Source: Enemella evansiae (lineage in GTDB: Bacteria; Actinomycetota; Actinomycetes; Propionibacteriales; Propionibacteriaceae). From it: DNA of 64,000 bases. This document shows, piece after piece, positions 42,783-51,646 of this stretch. The notes under the pieces are model-generated. The model was given only the letters and a program-made list of their open reading frames with translations, had not been told where the DNA came from and searched no databases. Position 1 is the first letter of the stretch; every line of letters starts with the position of its first letter. The DNA is taken from assembly GCF_002250705.1 (NCBI RefSeq), contig NZ_NMVP01000038.1, forward strand, positions 1 through 64,000, read 5' to 3'. Position numbers and translations under genes: made by a program.

Positions 42783-43887
42783 CGGTGCCGGCCCGCTGGC
42801 CGGGCTGCGGGTGCTGGAACTGCCCGCCATCGGACCAGTCCCGCATGCCGCCATGGTGCTCGCCGACCTCGGCGCCGAGGTGCTGCGGGTGGATCGGCGG
42901 GCGGCCGCGGCGCGGCTCACCGACACCCCGCCGACCGGCCCCGAGCCGATCCTGCGCGGACGCACCACCGTGCTCGCCGACCTCAAGGATCCGGCCGAGC
43001 TGGCATCGGTACGCCGGCTCGCGGCGGCAGCGGACGTGCTGATCGAGGGATTCCGGCCCGGGGTCGCCGAACGGCTCGGACTCGGGCCCGAGGAGTGTCT
43101 GGCCGCCAATCCGCGGCTGGTCTACGGCCGGATGACCGGCTGGGGGCAGGACGGCGAGCTGGCGCCGGCGGCCGGCCACGACCTGAACTATCTCTCGCTC
43201 ACCGGGTTGCTGGACAACATCGGCCGGCCGGGGGAGCGCTCGGTGCCGCCGCTGAATCTGGTCGGCGATTTCGGCGGCGGTTCGATGCTGCTGCTGGTCG
43301 GCGTGCTGGCCGCGCTGTGGGAGCGGGAACGCTCCGGGCAGGGGCAGGTGATCGACGCCGCGATGGTCGACGGGGCGAGCATGCTCGGTGCGCTGGCCTG
43401 GTCGATGCGGGCCGGCGGGGCCTGGGCGCCCGGACGGGGGCGGAACCTGGTCGATGGCTCGCACCCGTTCTATGACACCTATCTGTGTGCCGACGGCAAG
43501 CAGGTCGCGGTCGCCTGCCTGGAGCCGCAGTTCTTCGCCGCGATGGTCGAGCGGCTCGGGGTGGAGCCGGCGGAGGTGCCGGGCCAGTGGGACCGGGACC
43601 GCTGGCCGGAGCTGCGTGCCCTGCTGACCCGGGTGTTCGCGAGTCGGACCCGCGACGAGTGGGACGCGATCTATCGCGGCAGCGACGCCTGCGTGACCCC
43701 GGTACTGGACTTCGACGAGGCCGTCACCGATCCGCACCTGCACTCCCGCGGGACGCTGGTCAGCCCGGAGGGCGTGGATCAGCCGGCGCCGGCGCCCCGG
43801 TTCACTCGGACACCCGCGGAGCTGCCGCCGCCCGAGGTGCGCGCTCCCGACGGCCTGGCCGACGCGGTGGCCACCTGGGAGTCCTGA
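42769..43887 (+). CDS. CaiB/BaiF CoA-transferase family, alpha-methylacyl-CoA racemase-like
   Basis: A 372-aa family III CoA-transferase fold. GWGQDGELAPAAGHDLNYLS and PPLNLVGDFGGGSM match the racemase subgroup (AMACR/MCR), including the Asp of the GHDxNY motif. It would epimerise branched 2-methylacyl-CoAs ahead of beta-oxidation. The TTG start is uncertain: it overlaps the preceding gene by 14 nt and follows a GGAAG site; no closer ATG or GTG preserves the N-terminal LAGLRVLEL. The acyl-CoA dehydrogenase at 21.4 kb could act later in the same route. Confidence 0.88.
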   Translation: MRPASGAGPLAGLRVLELPAIGPVPHAAMVLADLGAEVLRVDRRAAAARLTDTPPTGPEPILRGRTTVLADLKDPAELASVRRLAAAADVLIEGFRPGVAERLGLGPEECLAANPRLVYGRMTGWGQDGELAPAAGHDLNYLSLTGLLDNIGRPGERSVPPLNLVGDFGGGSMLLLVGVLAALWERERSGQGQVIDAAMVDGASMLGALAWSMRAGGAWAPGRGRNLVDGSHPFYDTYLCADGKQVAVACLEPQFFAAMVERLGVEPAEVPGQWDRDRWPELRALLTRVFASRTRDEWDAIYRGSDACVTPVLDFDEAVTDPHLHSRGTLVSPEGVDQPAPAPRFTRTPAELPPPEVRAPDGLADAVATWES

Positions 43888-43888
43888 G

Positions 43889-44007
43889 TTACCGATCGGT
43901 CGAACCCCAGAATTCGCCTCCAGTGATCGGGGGCCGACGAGCGGATGCGGGTTTGCGGGCCGCGGGTGAGAACGCGGGGCGCATTCTGGGGTTCGACCGA
44001 TCGGTAA
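43889..44007. repeat. 119-bp element with 25-bp perfect terminal inverted repeats
   Basis: The first 25 bases (43889-43913, beginning TTACCGATCGGTCGAACCCC) are the exact reverse complement of 43983-44007. Pairing continues imperfectly inward (CGCC). The core is GC-rich and not coding. Terminal ACCGATCGGT is itself palindromic. It lies between the racemase gene and the convergent MHS transporter. A MITE-like element or a strong bidirectional terminator are both possible. Confidence 0.75.
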
Positions 44008-44086
44008 GTGGGCGGGTGGGACCTCCCGACAACAGCAGACCCGGCCCCGCTGCGCGGAACCGGGCCTGCCTACTCTGTGAGCGGAC
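44008..44086. repeat. Degenerate palindromic repeat
   Basis: ACCTCCCGACAACAGCAGAC, CGGCCCCGCTGCGCGGAACC and GGGCCTGCCTACTCTGTGAG resemble a diverged right half-unit of the intergenic repeat family, between convergent genes. Confidence 0.5.
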
Positions 44087-45481
44087 TCAGCGGGTGAGGT
44101 TCTCGTCGACGGCGGACTGCTTGGGGGCCCGGCCTTCGGCGTCCAGGCGATCCAGTTCGTGCAGCGAGGAGCCCTTGGTCTCCTTGGCCGCGATGACCGC
44201 GATCAGCGTGATCGCCGAGCAGATCGCCAGATAGATCGCGATCGGCACCGAGGAGTTGTACCGGGCCAGCAGCGCGGTCGCGATGATCGGCGCCATCGAA
44301 CCCGCGAACAGCGAGGTCACCTGGTAGCCGAGCGAGACACCGGAGTAGCGCATCCGGGTCGGGAACATCTCCGCCATGATCGCCGGCTGCCCGGCGTACA
44401 TCAGCGCGTGGAACATCAGACCGATGATCACCGCGACCACGATCAGGAAATCGCTGCGGGTGTCGAACATCCGGTATGCCCAGAAGCCCCAGGTCGCGGT
44501 CAGGATCGCGCCGGCCGCGTACACCGGGCGACGACCCAGCACGTCGGTGGCCCGGCCGACCATCGGTACCACGCAGAAGTGGATGGCGTGTGCGATCAGC
44601 AGCAGCAGCAGGATCCGGGAGGTGTTCATCTTAAGGTAGGCGCTGAGATAGGTGATCGTGAAGGTCACCACCAGGTAGTAGACGACGTTCTCGGCCAGCC
44701 GCAGACCCATCGCGGTGAACACGCCGCGCGGGTACTTCTTGAACACCTCGGCCACACCGTAACCGGCGTTGGCGGCCTCGATCTGCTCCTCCTTGGCGTT
44801 CTGGAAGATCGGGGCGTCGGTGACCTTGGTGCGGATGTACCAGCCGATCAGCACGATCACCGCCGACAGCCAGAACGCGATCCGCCAGCCCCAGCTGAGG
44901 AAGGCGGCCTGGGAGAGGGTGGAGGAGAGCACCAGCAGTACGCCGGTGGCGAGCAGGTTGCCCATCGGCACCGCCGCCTGCGGCCAGGAGGCCCAGAAGC
45001 CGCGCTCCTTGTCCGGTGCGTGCTCGGCGACCAGCAGCACCGCACCGCCCCACTCGCCGCCGACCGCGAAGCCCTGGATGAAGCGCAGCACGACAAGCAG
45101 CACCGGGGCCAGGTAGCCGACCTGGTGGAAGGTGGGCAGGCAGCCCATCAGGAAGGTGGCCGCGCCGACCATGATGATCGAGACCTGCAGCAGGTGCTTG
45201 CGGCCGAACTTGTCCCCGAAGTGGCCGAACACGATGCCGCCGAGCGGGCGGGCGACGAAGCCGACGGCGTAGGTGAGGAACGCCTTGATGATCCCGTCCA
45301 GGTCCGAGCCGGTGTTGGGGAAGAACTGCCTGCCGAAGACCAGGGTGGCCGCTGCGGCGTACAGGAAGAACTCGTACCACTCGACGACGGTGCCGGCCAT
45401 CGAGGCCGCCACCACCCGACGCAGCCGGGTCCGAACATTCTGCGGAGATTCGTCAGCGTGCGCTGGCTGGGACGTGCTCAT
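44087..45481 (-). CDS. MFS transporter, metabolite:H+ symporter (MHS) family
   Basis: A 464-aa, 12-helix carrier. MAGTVVEWYEFFLYAAAATL, RPLGGIVFGHFGDKFGRK and FIQGFAVGGEWGGAVLLVAE are MHS-family signatures (ProP, ShiA, KgtP relatives), with the long cytosolic central loop. A dicarboxylate, betaine or aromatic acid could be the substrate; sequence alone does not decide. ATG 45481 has AGGAGG 4 nt upstream. It is the only transporter next to the acyl-CoA genes, so an organic acid is plausible. Confidence 0.9.
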   Translation of the reverse strand: MSTSQPAHADESPQNVRTRLRRVVAASMAGTVVEWYEFFLYAAAATLVFGRQFFPNTGSDLDGIIKAFLTYAVGFVARPLGGIVFGHFGDKFGRKHLLQVSIIMVGAATFLMGCLPTFHQVGYLAPVLLVVLRFIQGFAVGGEWGGAVLLVAEHAPDKERGFWASWPQAAVPMGNLLATGVLLVLSSTLSQAAFLSWGWRIAFWLSAVIVLIGWYIRTKVTDAPIFQNAKEEQIEAANAGYGVAEVFKKYPRGVFTAMGLRLAENVVYYLVVTFTITYLSAYLKMNTSRILLLLLIAHAIHFCVVPMVGRATDVLGRRPVYAAGAILTATWGFWAYRMFDTRSDFLIVVAVIIGLMFHALMYAGQPAIMAEMFPTRMRYSGVSLGYQVTSLFAGSMAPIIATALLARYNSSVPIAIYLAICSAITLIAVIAAKETKGSSLHELDRLDAEGRAPKQSAVDENLTR

Positions 45482-45660
45482 CAAGCCTCCTGGGTCTACG
45501 TTGACCGACCTGCCCCGTGCAGGCTGTGGCGAGTATGGTCACTCGGAATTGTCACCCGCAACCGCCAGTTACGCAGTCGACGTCTGCAAATTTGCAGGAA
45601 CGTTATTCCTGACCCGAGGTCGGTTTTCGCCGCCTGGGGAATCCGCCCGGTCGCCGGACC

Positions 45661-46746
45661 TCAGCCGAGCAGGGCCTGCCGGGCCGGTGCGGCGGTGAAC
45701 ATCCCGACCGCGTCGTGTGCCACGCCCGGTACCAGGTGCAGCTGCTGGCGGGTGCGGATCTCGGGGCCATAGACGCTCGGCAGGTACGCCCAGTAGCGCT
45801 GGCCGCGCTCCAACCGGTTCGGCCCCTCGACGTTCGCACCGCAGGACTTGTCCATCGACGACGAGCGCGGGTCCCGGTCCCGGTCACCGAGCAGATAGAC
45901 GACCTTCCGCTTCCCGTAGCGCTCGGTCAACCCCTTGGGGCCGCTGGCCGCCATGTAGGGATTCAGCTGGTTCAACCCGTAGCGGTAGTCGTTGTATCCC
46001 GGGCAGCGGGCCACCTCCTCGGGCGGCGTACCCGGGCGGGCCGGGGTGAAATAGAGGTAGGAGGAGGGGTTGGCGATCACGAACCGGTCCGGCTGGCTCG
46101 CCGACCCCGCCGCGAACCGGTTCACGAACTGGCCGCCGCCGGAGAAACCCGCCACCACCACCGAGCGGTGACCGACCCGGCGGATCAGCTCGTCCAGCAC
46201 CGCGTACGAGGAGATCTGGGCGCCGGGATTGACCGACGGATCGCCCTGGGACCAGCCGGAGAAGGTCCAGTAGAGCTCCTTCGCCCGGTCCTTGGTGTCC
46301 TCGGCGCTGGCGAACCGCGGCGCCACCACCAGGGTCTGCTCGCGTTGGGCGTCGGTCGCCCCGGCGAGCACCGCACCGGCCATCCCGCAGGGGCGCCGAT
46401 CGTTGCCGTGCACCACGAAGACCACCCGACGCACCTCGGCCGGCGGGTCGTCCACCGGCCCGTTGGAGCAGTAGCTGAAATCCTTCTCGGCGATCATCGT
46501 GCTGCGCAGCACCACATTGCGGCTCAGCCCGCGGGTCAGGTCATCCGCCGCCGCGGCCGAGGACGGGTGCGCGGTGCTGTGCGGCAACCCGTCACCGGTG
46601 CCGTCGGTGGCCAGCTCCGCCGGGGCGGGGCTGGCGGATGCCTCGACCGCATACCGGGTGGTGGCGCGTGGCGCGAGCACCACGGTGGCGGCGAGCAGCG
46701 CCACCGCCGCCAGCACGCCGACCAGAATCCCCCGAGCCCTGGTCAT
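45661..46746 (-). CDS. Exported alpha/beta-hydrolase-like protein
   Basis: A 361-aa protein with a signal anchor (ILVGVLAAVALLAATVVLAP) and an extracytoplasmic hydrolase fold. VFVVHGNDRRPCG resembles an oxyanion-hole loop, the nucleophile elbow is AGFSGGGQFVN, a candidate acid is in YLLGDRDRD, and the His is in GVAHDAVG. Cysteines near CGMAG and KSCGAN may pair. The substrate is unknown. The ATG overlaps the acyltransferase stop by 4 nt, so the pair probably modifies or trims an envelope polymer. Confidence 0.78.
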   Translation of the reverse strand: MTRARGILVGVLAAVALLAATVVLAPRATTRYAVEASASPAPAELATDGTGDGLPHSTAHPSSAAAADDLTRGLSRNVVLRSTMIAEKDFSYCSNGPVDDPPAEVRRVVFVVHGNDRRPCGMAGAVLAGATDAQREQTLVVAPRFASAEDTKDRAKELYWTFSGWSQGDPSVNPGAQISSYAVLDELIRRVGHRSVVVAGFSGGGQFVNRFAAGSASQPDRFVIANPSSYLYFTPARPGTPPEEVARCPGYNDYRYGLNQLNPYMAASGPKGLTERYGKRKVVYLLGDRDRDPRSSSMDKSCGANVEGPNRLERGQRYWAYLPSVYGPEIRTRQQLHLVPGVAHDAVGMFTAAPARQALLG

Positions 46747-48788
46747 CTCTCGATCACCCGCCAGAGCTGGTCCTCGAACTCCTCCTTGAGCGTGGTCACA
46801 TAGGTGCGACTCAAGTGGTTGTCATCCATGTAGACGTAGACATTCCCGATCACCCCGGGACACATCCCGCCGGGGCAGATGTATTCGGTGAGGTCCATCG
46901 TCAGCATCCCCGGCGTCGGCTCCAGCGCCACCTGCGGTGAGATCGGTGCCAGCTTCTCCGAGCGCGGTTTCAGGCAGCGCGGATCCGCGGCACCGTAACG
47001 CTGCACGCACTCGGGCATCTTGAAGTCGAAGCGCGGATTGTCGCGGATGTTGACGATCTTCAACCCGGCATCGGTGAGCGGTTTGGTGGCCTCAAGATAG
47101 GTGTCCACCGCGATCTCGGGACCGTTCGCCTGGGCCCGGCTGCCGACGGTGAAGACGAAGTCCGGGCGCAGTTCGAGCAGATACTGCACCATCTCCTGGC
47201 TGTACTGCACGCAGGCCGCGTCGCTGGCCGGATTGGGCAGGGTGATCCGGCAACCCGGCCGGATCGAGGTGATCAGGTGCCACTGCTCGCGCCGGGCCAG
47301 ATCGCTCATCAGCGTCAGCCACTGGTTGCTGTGCGAATCGCCCATGATCACCACGGTCTTGTGCGCCTCACCGGGCGGCTTGATCTCGGTGCACTCCGAT
47401 GCCGGCGGCTTCGGCGTCAGATCGGCCGAACACGGCGGCTGCACCTCCGGCCAGTCGGTGAGGATGATCGTGTCCCCGGGGGCGATGCTGCGGTTCGGCA
47501 CGGCGGTCTCGACCGGGGCACCCGGGGTGATCGCGCGCGCACCGGGGCGGGCCTCGGCCGGGGCCGAGTTGGTCTGCTGGACATCACGCTGCAGCACCCA
47601 GGACCAGCTGCTGATCGCCCCGAAACCGATCAGCAGACCGGTGGCGATGGTGGCCAGGCCCCAGCGCTTGGCGCCGAGGAACTTCATCTGGTTGAACCGC
47701 TGCTCGATGGTCCGGGTGGTCAGATCGGCCAGGATCAGCGAGAGCGCGATCACGATCACGCTGCCGACGATGCCCGGAGAGTTGCTGACCGTCGCGTTCA
47801 GCCAGAACATCAGCACCGGCCAGTGCCACAGATACAGGGCGTACGCCCGATCGCCCAGCCAGGCGATCGGCCGGCTGTTCAGCAGCCGGGCCGGATGCCA
47901 GGCCTCGCGGGAACTGCCGCCGATGATCACCAGCGCGGTCGCGATCGAGGGGATCAGCGCCACCGGGCCCGGGTACGGCAGATTGCCGAAGAAGACCCCG
48001 CAGAAGGTGATCACGAACAGCCCGATCCAGCTCAGCACCGCGCGCGGCAGCACCGACATCTTCGGTATCGGCATCAGCGCGAACAGGGAGGCCAGCGAGA
48101 ACTCCCAGGCCCGGGCGTACGTGTCGAAGTAGGCCGCGACCGGATTGGCGCCGACCTCGCGCAGGGCGTACGCGAAGGAGGCGATGGTGATCACCGAGAA
48201 GATCACCGTCAGCGAGATCTTGATCGGCACCTTGGCGAGCTTGAACACCAGCATCGCCAGCAGCATCAGCAGCGGCCAGACGACGAAGATCTGCCCCTGC
48301 ACCGACAGCGACCAGTAGTGCTGCAGCGGGCTGGTGCCCGAACGGTCGGGGGAGGTGTAGTCGGTGGCCATGCTGATCAGCAGCCAGTTCTGCCGATAGG
48401 TGATCGAGGCGAGAGCCTGATCCAGCAGCGGATACCAGCGCACCGGCGGCAGCAGCAGCCAACCGGCACCGCAGACCAGCAGGATCACCACCGCCGAGGA
48501 GGGGATCAACCGCCGGAACCGGCCCACCAGGAAGTCGAGGACGTTGAACGCCATCCCCTTGCGGGCAAAACTGCCGACCATCAGGTACGCCGAGATCATC
48601 AGGAAGACATCGACACCGCCGGAGACCCGGCCGCCACCCCACAGGTGGTACGCCACCACCAGACCGATCGCCAGGCCGCGCAATCCGTGGATCTCACCGC
48701 GCCGCTTGGTCTTCGGCGGGGTCGTGGGTGCGGCCGTGGTGCCGCGTTGCTCCGCGGACCGGGCGCCCGGGCGGGCAGGCTGAGCCAA
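46743..48788 (-). CDS. Acyltransferase 3 (OafA/YrhL) with a C-terminal SGNH domain
   Basis: The 681-aa protein begins with a basic tail, then an acyltransferase-3 membrane domain: EIHGLRGLAIGLVVAYHLWG opens it (catalytic His of the R/K-G-L-R..H pattern), followed by about ten helices. A linker leads to a periplasmic-side SGNH domain with VVIMGDSHSNQWLTL (block I, Ser) and YMDDNHLSRTYV (block V, Asp/His). Such fusions O-acetylate surface glycans. Translation is coupled to the downstream hydrolase. Confidence 0.9.
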   Translation of the reverse strand: MAQPARPGARSAEQRGTTAAPTTPPKTKRRGEIHGLRGLAIGLVVAYHLWGGGRVSGGVDVFLMISAYLMVGSFARKGMAFNVLDFLVGRFRRLIPSSAVVILLVCGAGWLLLPPVRWYPLLDQALASITYRQNWLLISMATDYTSPDRSGTSPLQHYWSLSVQGQIFVVWPLLMLLAMLVFKLAKVPIKISLTVIFSVITIASFAYALREVGANPVAAYFDTYARAWEFSLASLFALMPIPKMSVLPRAVLSWIGLFVITFCGVFFGNLPYPGPVALIPSIATALVIIGGSSREAWHPARLLNSRPIAWLGDRAYALYLWHWPVLMFWLNATVSNSPGIVGSVIVIALSLILADLTTRTIEQRFNQMKFLGAKRWGLATIATGLLIGFGAISSWSWVLQRDVQQTNSAPAEARPGARAITPGAPVETAVPNRSIAPGDTIILTDWPEVQPPCSADLTPKPPASECTEIKPPGEAHKTVVIMGDSHSNQWLTLMSDLARREQWHLITSIRPGCRITLPNPASDAACVQYSQEMVQYLLELRPDFVFTVGSRAQANGPEIAVDTYLEATKPLTDAGLKIVNIRDNPRFDFKMPECVQRYGAADPRCLKPRSEKLAPISPQVALEPTPGMLTMDLTEYICPGGMCPGVIGNVYVYMDDNHLSRTYVTTLKEEFEDQLWRVIER

Positions 48789-48899
48789 GGTGGCGTACTC
48801 CTCGATCTGGTCAGGGGTCGATCGTCAACTTATCCAACGCGTGGAGCAGCACCAAAGGTTTCGACACCGTGCGGTCGGTGCGGGCATGATGGATGCCTT

Positions 48900-48972
48900 G
48901 CCTCCGTAGCTCAGTTGGTAGAGCGTCGCTCTTGTAAAGCGAGGGTCGCGGGTTCGAATCCTGTCGGAGGCT
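48900..48972 (+). tRNA. tRNA-Thr (anticodon TGT)
   Basis: A complete 73-nt cloverleaf: acceptor GCCTCCG/CGGAGGC, D-arm GCTCAGTTGGTAGAGC, anticodon stem TCGCT/AGCGA with loop CTTGTAA (TGT), T-arm GGGTTCGAATCC. CCA is not encoded. The gene is followed directly by a 156-bp tandem array. Confidence 0.95.
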
Positions 48973-48975
48973 CGA

Positions 48976-49471
48976 GTTCTTGTCGGCTCGCGCCCGCGCG
49001 CCCAATCCCCGCTCTTCGGCCCAGTCGTCGAAACCCCTCGCGGTGATCATGCTGGTGGTTGCGGCGGCGACGCGGGGATTTCTCCTTGGTGGGTCTGCAT
49101 CGCGGGGGCTCGCTTCCGACGCTCGCCTCCCGTTCTTGTCGGCTCGCGCCCGCGCGCCCAATCCCCGCTCTTCGGCCCAGTCGTCGAAACCCCTCGCGGT
49201 GATCATGCTGGTGGTTGCGGCGGCGACGCGGGGATTTCTCCTTGGTGGGTCTGCATCGCGGGGGCTCGCTTCCGACGCTCGCCTCCCGTTCTTGTCGGCT
49301 CGCGCCCGCGCGCCCAATCCCCGCTCTTCGGCCCAGTCGTCGAAACCCCTCGCGGTGATCATGCTGGTGGTTGCGGCGGCGACGCGGGGATTTCTCCTTG
49401 GTGGGTCTGCATCGCGGGGGCGCGCTTCCGACGCTCGCCTCCCGTTCTTGTCGGCTCGCGCCCGCGCGCCC
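48976..49471. repeat. 156-bp tandem repeat array 3' of tRNA-Thr
   Basis: Three full copies (48976-49131, 49132-49287, 49288-49443) start GTTCTTGTCGGCTCGCGCCC, and a 28-bp fourth copy ends at 49471. Only one clear difference is visible: T to G in the third copy (GGGGGCTCGC versus GGGGGCGCGC). The unit is 52 codons long, so it stays open in several frames, but the codon pattern is not protein-like. It begins 3 bp after the tRNA end. Confidence 0.9.
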
Positions 49472-49540
49472 TGCGTTCATCGAGTAGGCAGCCATGCGGA
49501 GCTTGCGGAGCAATGGCTGCCGTGTCGAGATGAACGGGCC
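49472..49540. repeat. Palindromic repeat unit next to manA
   Basis: GTTCATCGAGTAGGCAGCCA and CAATGGCTGCCGTGTCGAGA with TGAAC form one hyphenated palindrome of the intergenic family, between the tandem array and the manA stop codon. Confidence 0.7.
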
Positions 49541-49544
49541 TGCC

Positions 49545-50711
49545 TCAGATGCCGCTGGCGGCGAGGAAGCCGCGGGTGGGGCCGTCGAGGCGGACATCGT
49601 CCTCGGTGGCGCCGATGAAGGCCGCGCCGCCGCGCGGCACCTCGAGCACCTCGGAGCCCCGACGCAGGGTGGCGGTGCCGTCGACGACCAGCAGGATCCG
49701 GCCGCGGCCGGTGGCCGGCAGCGCGGCGTCGGCGCAGTCCTGCACCTCCCAGAGCGCGAACTCCGGCGCCTCGGTCGGATAGCGGCGCACCCCGTTGCCC
49801 TCATCGACCGGCGTGACCACCCCCGGGAAGCCGGGGGAGAAGTCGACCACCTGGGCCAGTTCGTCGATGTCGATGTGCTTGCCGGTCAGACCACCGCGGA
49901 GCACGTTGTCGGAGTTCGACATGATCTCGATCCCGGTACCGCGCAGGTAGGCGTGCAGATTCCCGGCGGGCATGAAGAATGCCTCGCCCGGAGCGAGGGT
50001 GATCCGGTTCAGCAGCAGCGCCGCCAGGATGCCGGCATCGTTCGGGTAGTCGGCGTTCAGCTCCACCGCGGTGCGGCAGAACCGGCCGAAGTCGGAATCC
50101 TCGGCGGCGTACGCCGACGCGGCGGTGACCACCGAGGCGACCAATTCACCCTCCTGATCGGCCAGCCCGAGGACCTCCAGGAACACCCGCGCGATGCCGT
50201 CGGGATCGGTCAGCGGTTCCATCAGCTGATCCGCCTCATCCACGCCGAGCTTCGCGAACAGTGCCCGCGTCTCCGCCGGTTCGCGGAACCCGCAGAGCCC
50301 GTGGAACTCGGTCAGCGCGACCATCGCCTCCGGCTTCGGCCAGTCGTCGCGGTAGTTCCGGTCCGGGGCGTCGAGAGCCACCCCCGCGTCGTTCTCGCGG
50401 GCGTACCCCTCGATCGCCTGGGCGCGAGAGGGATGGGCCTGCAGCGACAGGGCCTGCTTCGCCGACAGCACCTTGAGCAGGAACGGCAGCCGGTCGCCGA
50501 ACCGCTCGACCGAGACGCTGCCGATCTCGGCCGGGTGGTCGGCGAGGAACCCGGCCAGATCACCCTCGGCCAGGGTGGCCGGTGCCTTCGTGTGGGCGCC
50601 CAGCCAGTATTCGGCCTGCGGCCGGCCGGTGACCTCGCGGCCGAGCACGCCGGGGATGCCGTCGGTCGACCCCCACGGGTAGTCCTGGATGACTCCGGTG
50701 ATGGGCTGCAT
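49545..50711 (-). CDS. manA: Mannose-6-phosphate isomerase, class I
   Basis: Interconverts fructose-6-phosphate and mannose-6-phosphate for mannose use and glycan precursors. The 388-aa product has QDYPWGSTDGIPGVLGRE, the zinc site LSLQAHPSRAQAIEGYAREN, WPKPEAMVALTEFHGLCGFR, and GEAFFMPAGNLHAYLRGTGIE with further ligands. GAGGAGG precedes the ATG. GDP-mannose supply would feed the PIG-V-like enzyme at 11.2 kb. Divergent from the DUF3263 gene. Confidence 0.95.
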   Translation of the reverse strand: MQPITGVIQDYPWGSTDGIPGVLGREVTGRPQAEYWLGAHTKAPATLAEGDLAGFLADHPAEIGSVSVERFGDRLPFLLKVLSAKQALSLQAHPSRAQAIEGYARENDAGVALDAPDRNYRDDWPKPEAMVALTEFHGLCGFREPAETRALFAKLGVDEADQLMEPLTDPDGIARVFLEVLGLADQEGELVASVVTAASAYAAEDSDFGRFCRTAVELNADYPNDAGILAALLLNRITLAPGEAFFMPAGNLHAYLRGTGIEIMSNSDNVLRGGLTGKHIDIDELAQVVDFSPGFPGVVTPVDEGNGVRRYPTEAPEFALWEVQDCADAALPATGRGRILLVVDGTATLRRGSEVLEVPRGGAAFIGATEDDVRLDGPTRGFLAASGI

Positions 50712-50775
50712 CGGTTGCCTCCTCGGCCCTTACTCTGCGGATGCTGGCATCGTAGCCCGCGACGCGCCGAAGGTA

Positions 50776-50804
50776 ATGACACCGTTGTTGTTTCCGCCTA
50801 CGAT
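50776..50804 (+). promoter_or_regulatory. Leaderless promoter of the DUF3263 gene
   Basis: -35 ATGACA (50776-50781), a 17-bp spacer and -10 TACGAT (50799-50804) lie upstream of the ATG at 50812, 7 nt after the -10. This is the clearest sigma-70-like leaderless promoter in the window. Confidence 0.65.
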
Positions 50805-50811
50805 GGGGGCC

Positions 50812-51111
50812 ATGTCAGCCCTGAACCCGCAGCCGTCCACCGGCGCCCCCGCCGCACTCAGCGAGCGGGACGCGGAGATCCTCGACTTCGAGCGCCAGTG
50901 GTGGAAGTACGCCGGCGCCAAGGAACAGGGCATCCGGGAGCGCTTCGACATGTCGACCACCCGCTACTACCAGGTGTTGAACGCCCTCATCGACAAGCCC
51001 GAGGCGCTGGCCCACGACCCGCTGCTGGTGAAGCGGCTGCGCCGGCTGCGCGCCACTCGGCAGCGCGCCCGCTCCGCGCGTCGGCTCGGGTTCGATCCCG
51101 ACAAGGACTGA
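50812..51111 (+). CDS. DUF3263 helix-turn-helix protein
   Basis: A 99-aa protein. LSERDAEILDFERQWWKYAG, AKEQGIRERFDMSTTRYYQV and LVKRLRRLRATRQRARSARR match the actinobacterial DUF3263 family, a small HTH-like protein that may bind DNA. Longer in-frame starts upstream are rejected because the promoter places transcription start at this ATG. Confidence 0.85.
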   Translation: MSALNPQPSTGAPAALSERDAEILDFERQWWKYAGAKEQGIRERFDMSTTRYYQVLNALIDKPEALAHDPLLVKRLRRLRATRQRARSARRLGFDPDKD

Positions 51112-51129
51112 CCTCGGCACGACCGGCGC

Positions 51130-51624
51130 TCAGCGTCGCAGCCCGGACAGCGCGCCGCTGACCAGGATCGGGACCGCGAGCACGCCCAGCACGCACAGCA
51201 CCGTGAGCAACCCACCCGCCGAGCGATGGTCGCCGGCGACCTGCACCACCTCGGTCCGCGGGTTGCTGCTCGTCCCGACTGACCACTGGGATCGGTACGC
51301 CTCCACGGCCACCTCACCGGAGACCGGCTCCCGCGCCTCGATCGTCGCCGGCGTCCGGTAACCGTCGGGGGCCGCCCCCGGATCCCATTCCACCGTCGCC
51401 ACACACCGCTGCATCAGCCAGAGCTGGCTCGGATCGGCTCGGCACTCGGTCACCGTGGCCCGGCCACGGCCGAGCAGATCCGAACTGGGTTGCAGACCGA
51501 TCCAGTGGCTCGCCGCGAGCAGCGCCCAGGTCGCCGCGACCAGGGAGAGCACCCCGGCAACGATCGCGAGCACCCGCGCCCGCTCGCCGCGGCGGGCGTA
51601 CGCCGAAGAACTCGGGGATGGCAT
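51130..51624 (-). CDS. Two-helix membrane protein, DUF3592-like
   Basis: A 164-aa protein with helix 1 RVLAIVAGVLSLVAATWALL, an extracytoplasmic loop with two Cys (ATVTECRADPSQLW, MQRCVATVEW) that could form a disulfide, and helix 2 LTVLCVLGVLAVPILVSGAL near the C-terminus. The layout resembles DUF3592 proteins. Function unknown. It lies just downstream of the type VII-like gene set and could be part of that locus. Confidence 0.55.
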   Translation of the reverse strand: MPSPSSSAYARRGERARVLAIVAGVLSLVAATWALLAASHWIGLQPSSDLLGRGRATVTECRADPSQLWLMQRCVATVEWDPGAAPDGYRTPATIEAREPVSGEVAVEAYRSQWSVGTSSNPRTEVVQVAGDHRSAGGLLTVLCVLGVLAVPILVSGALSGLRR

Positions 51625-51646
51625 CCGGGCACCCTGACGGGTCGGT

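Noticed and set aside
45485..45660. Small gene in the gap between the MHS transporter and the exported hydrolase
   Set aside because: No start with a ribosome site or -10 box at the usual distance; I see only the transporter's upstream region.
48811..49362. Minus-strand frame with a 52-residue unit repeated three times, resembling a repeat protein
   Set aside because: It is a translation of the 156-bp DNA array (52 codons long) and runs into the tRNA-Thr gene; codon use is not protein-like.
48976..49471. Possible CRISPR array
   Set aside because: Units are 156 bp and contiguous with no variable spacers; no cas genes nearby.
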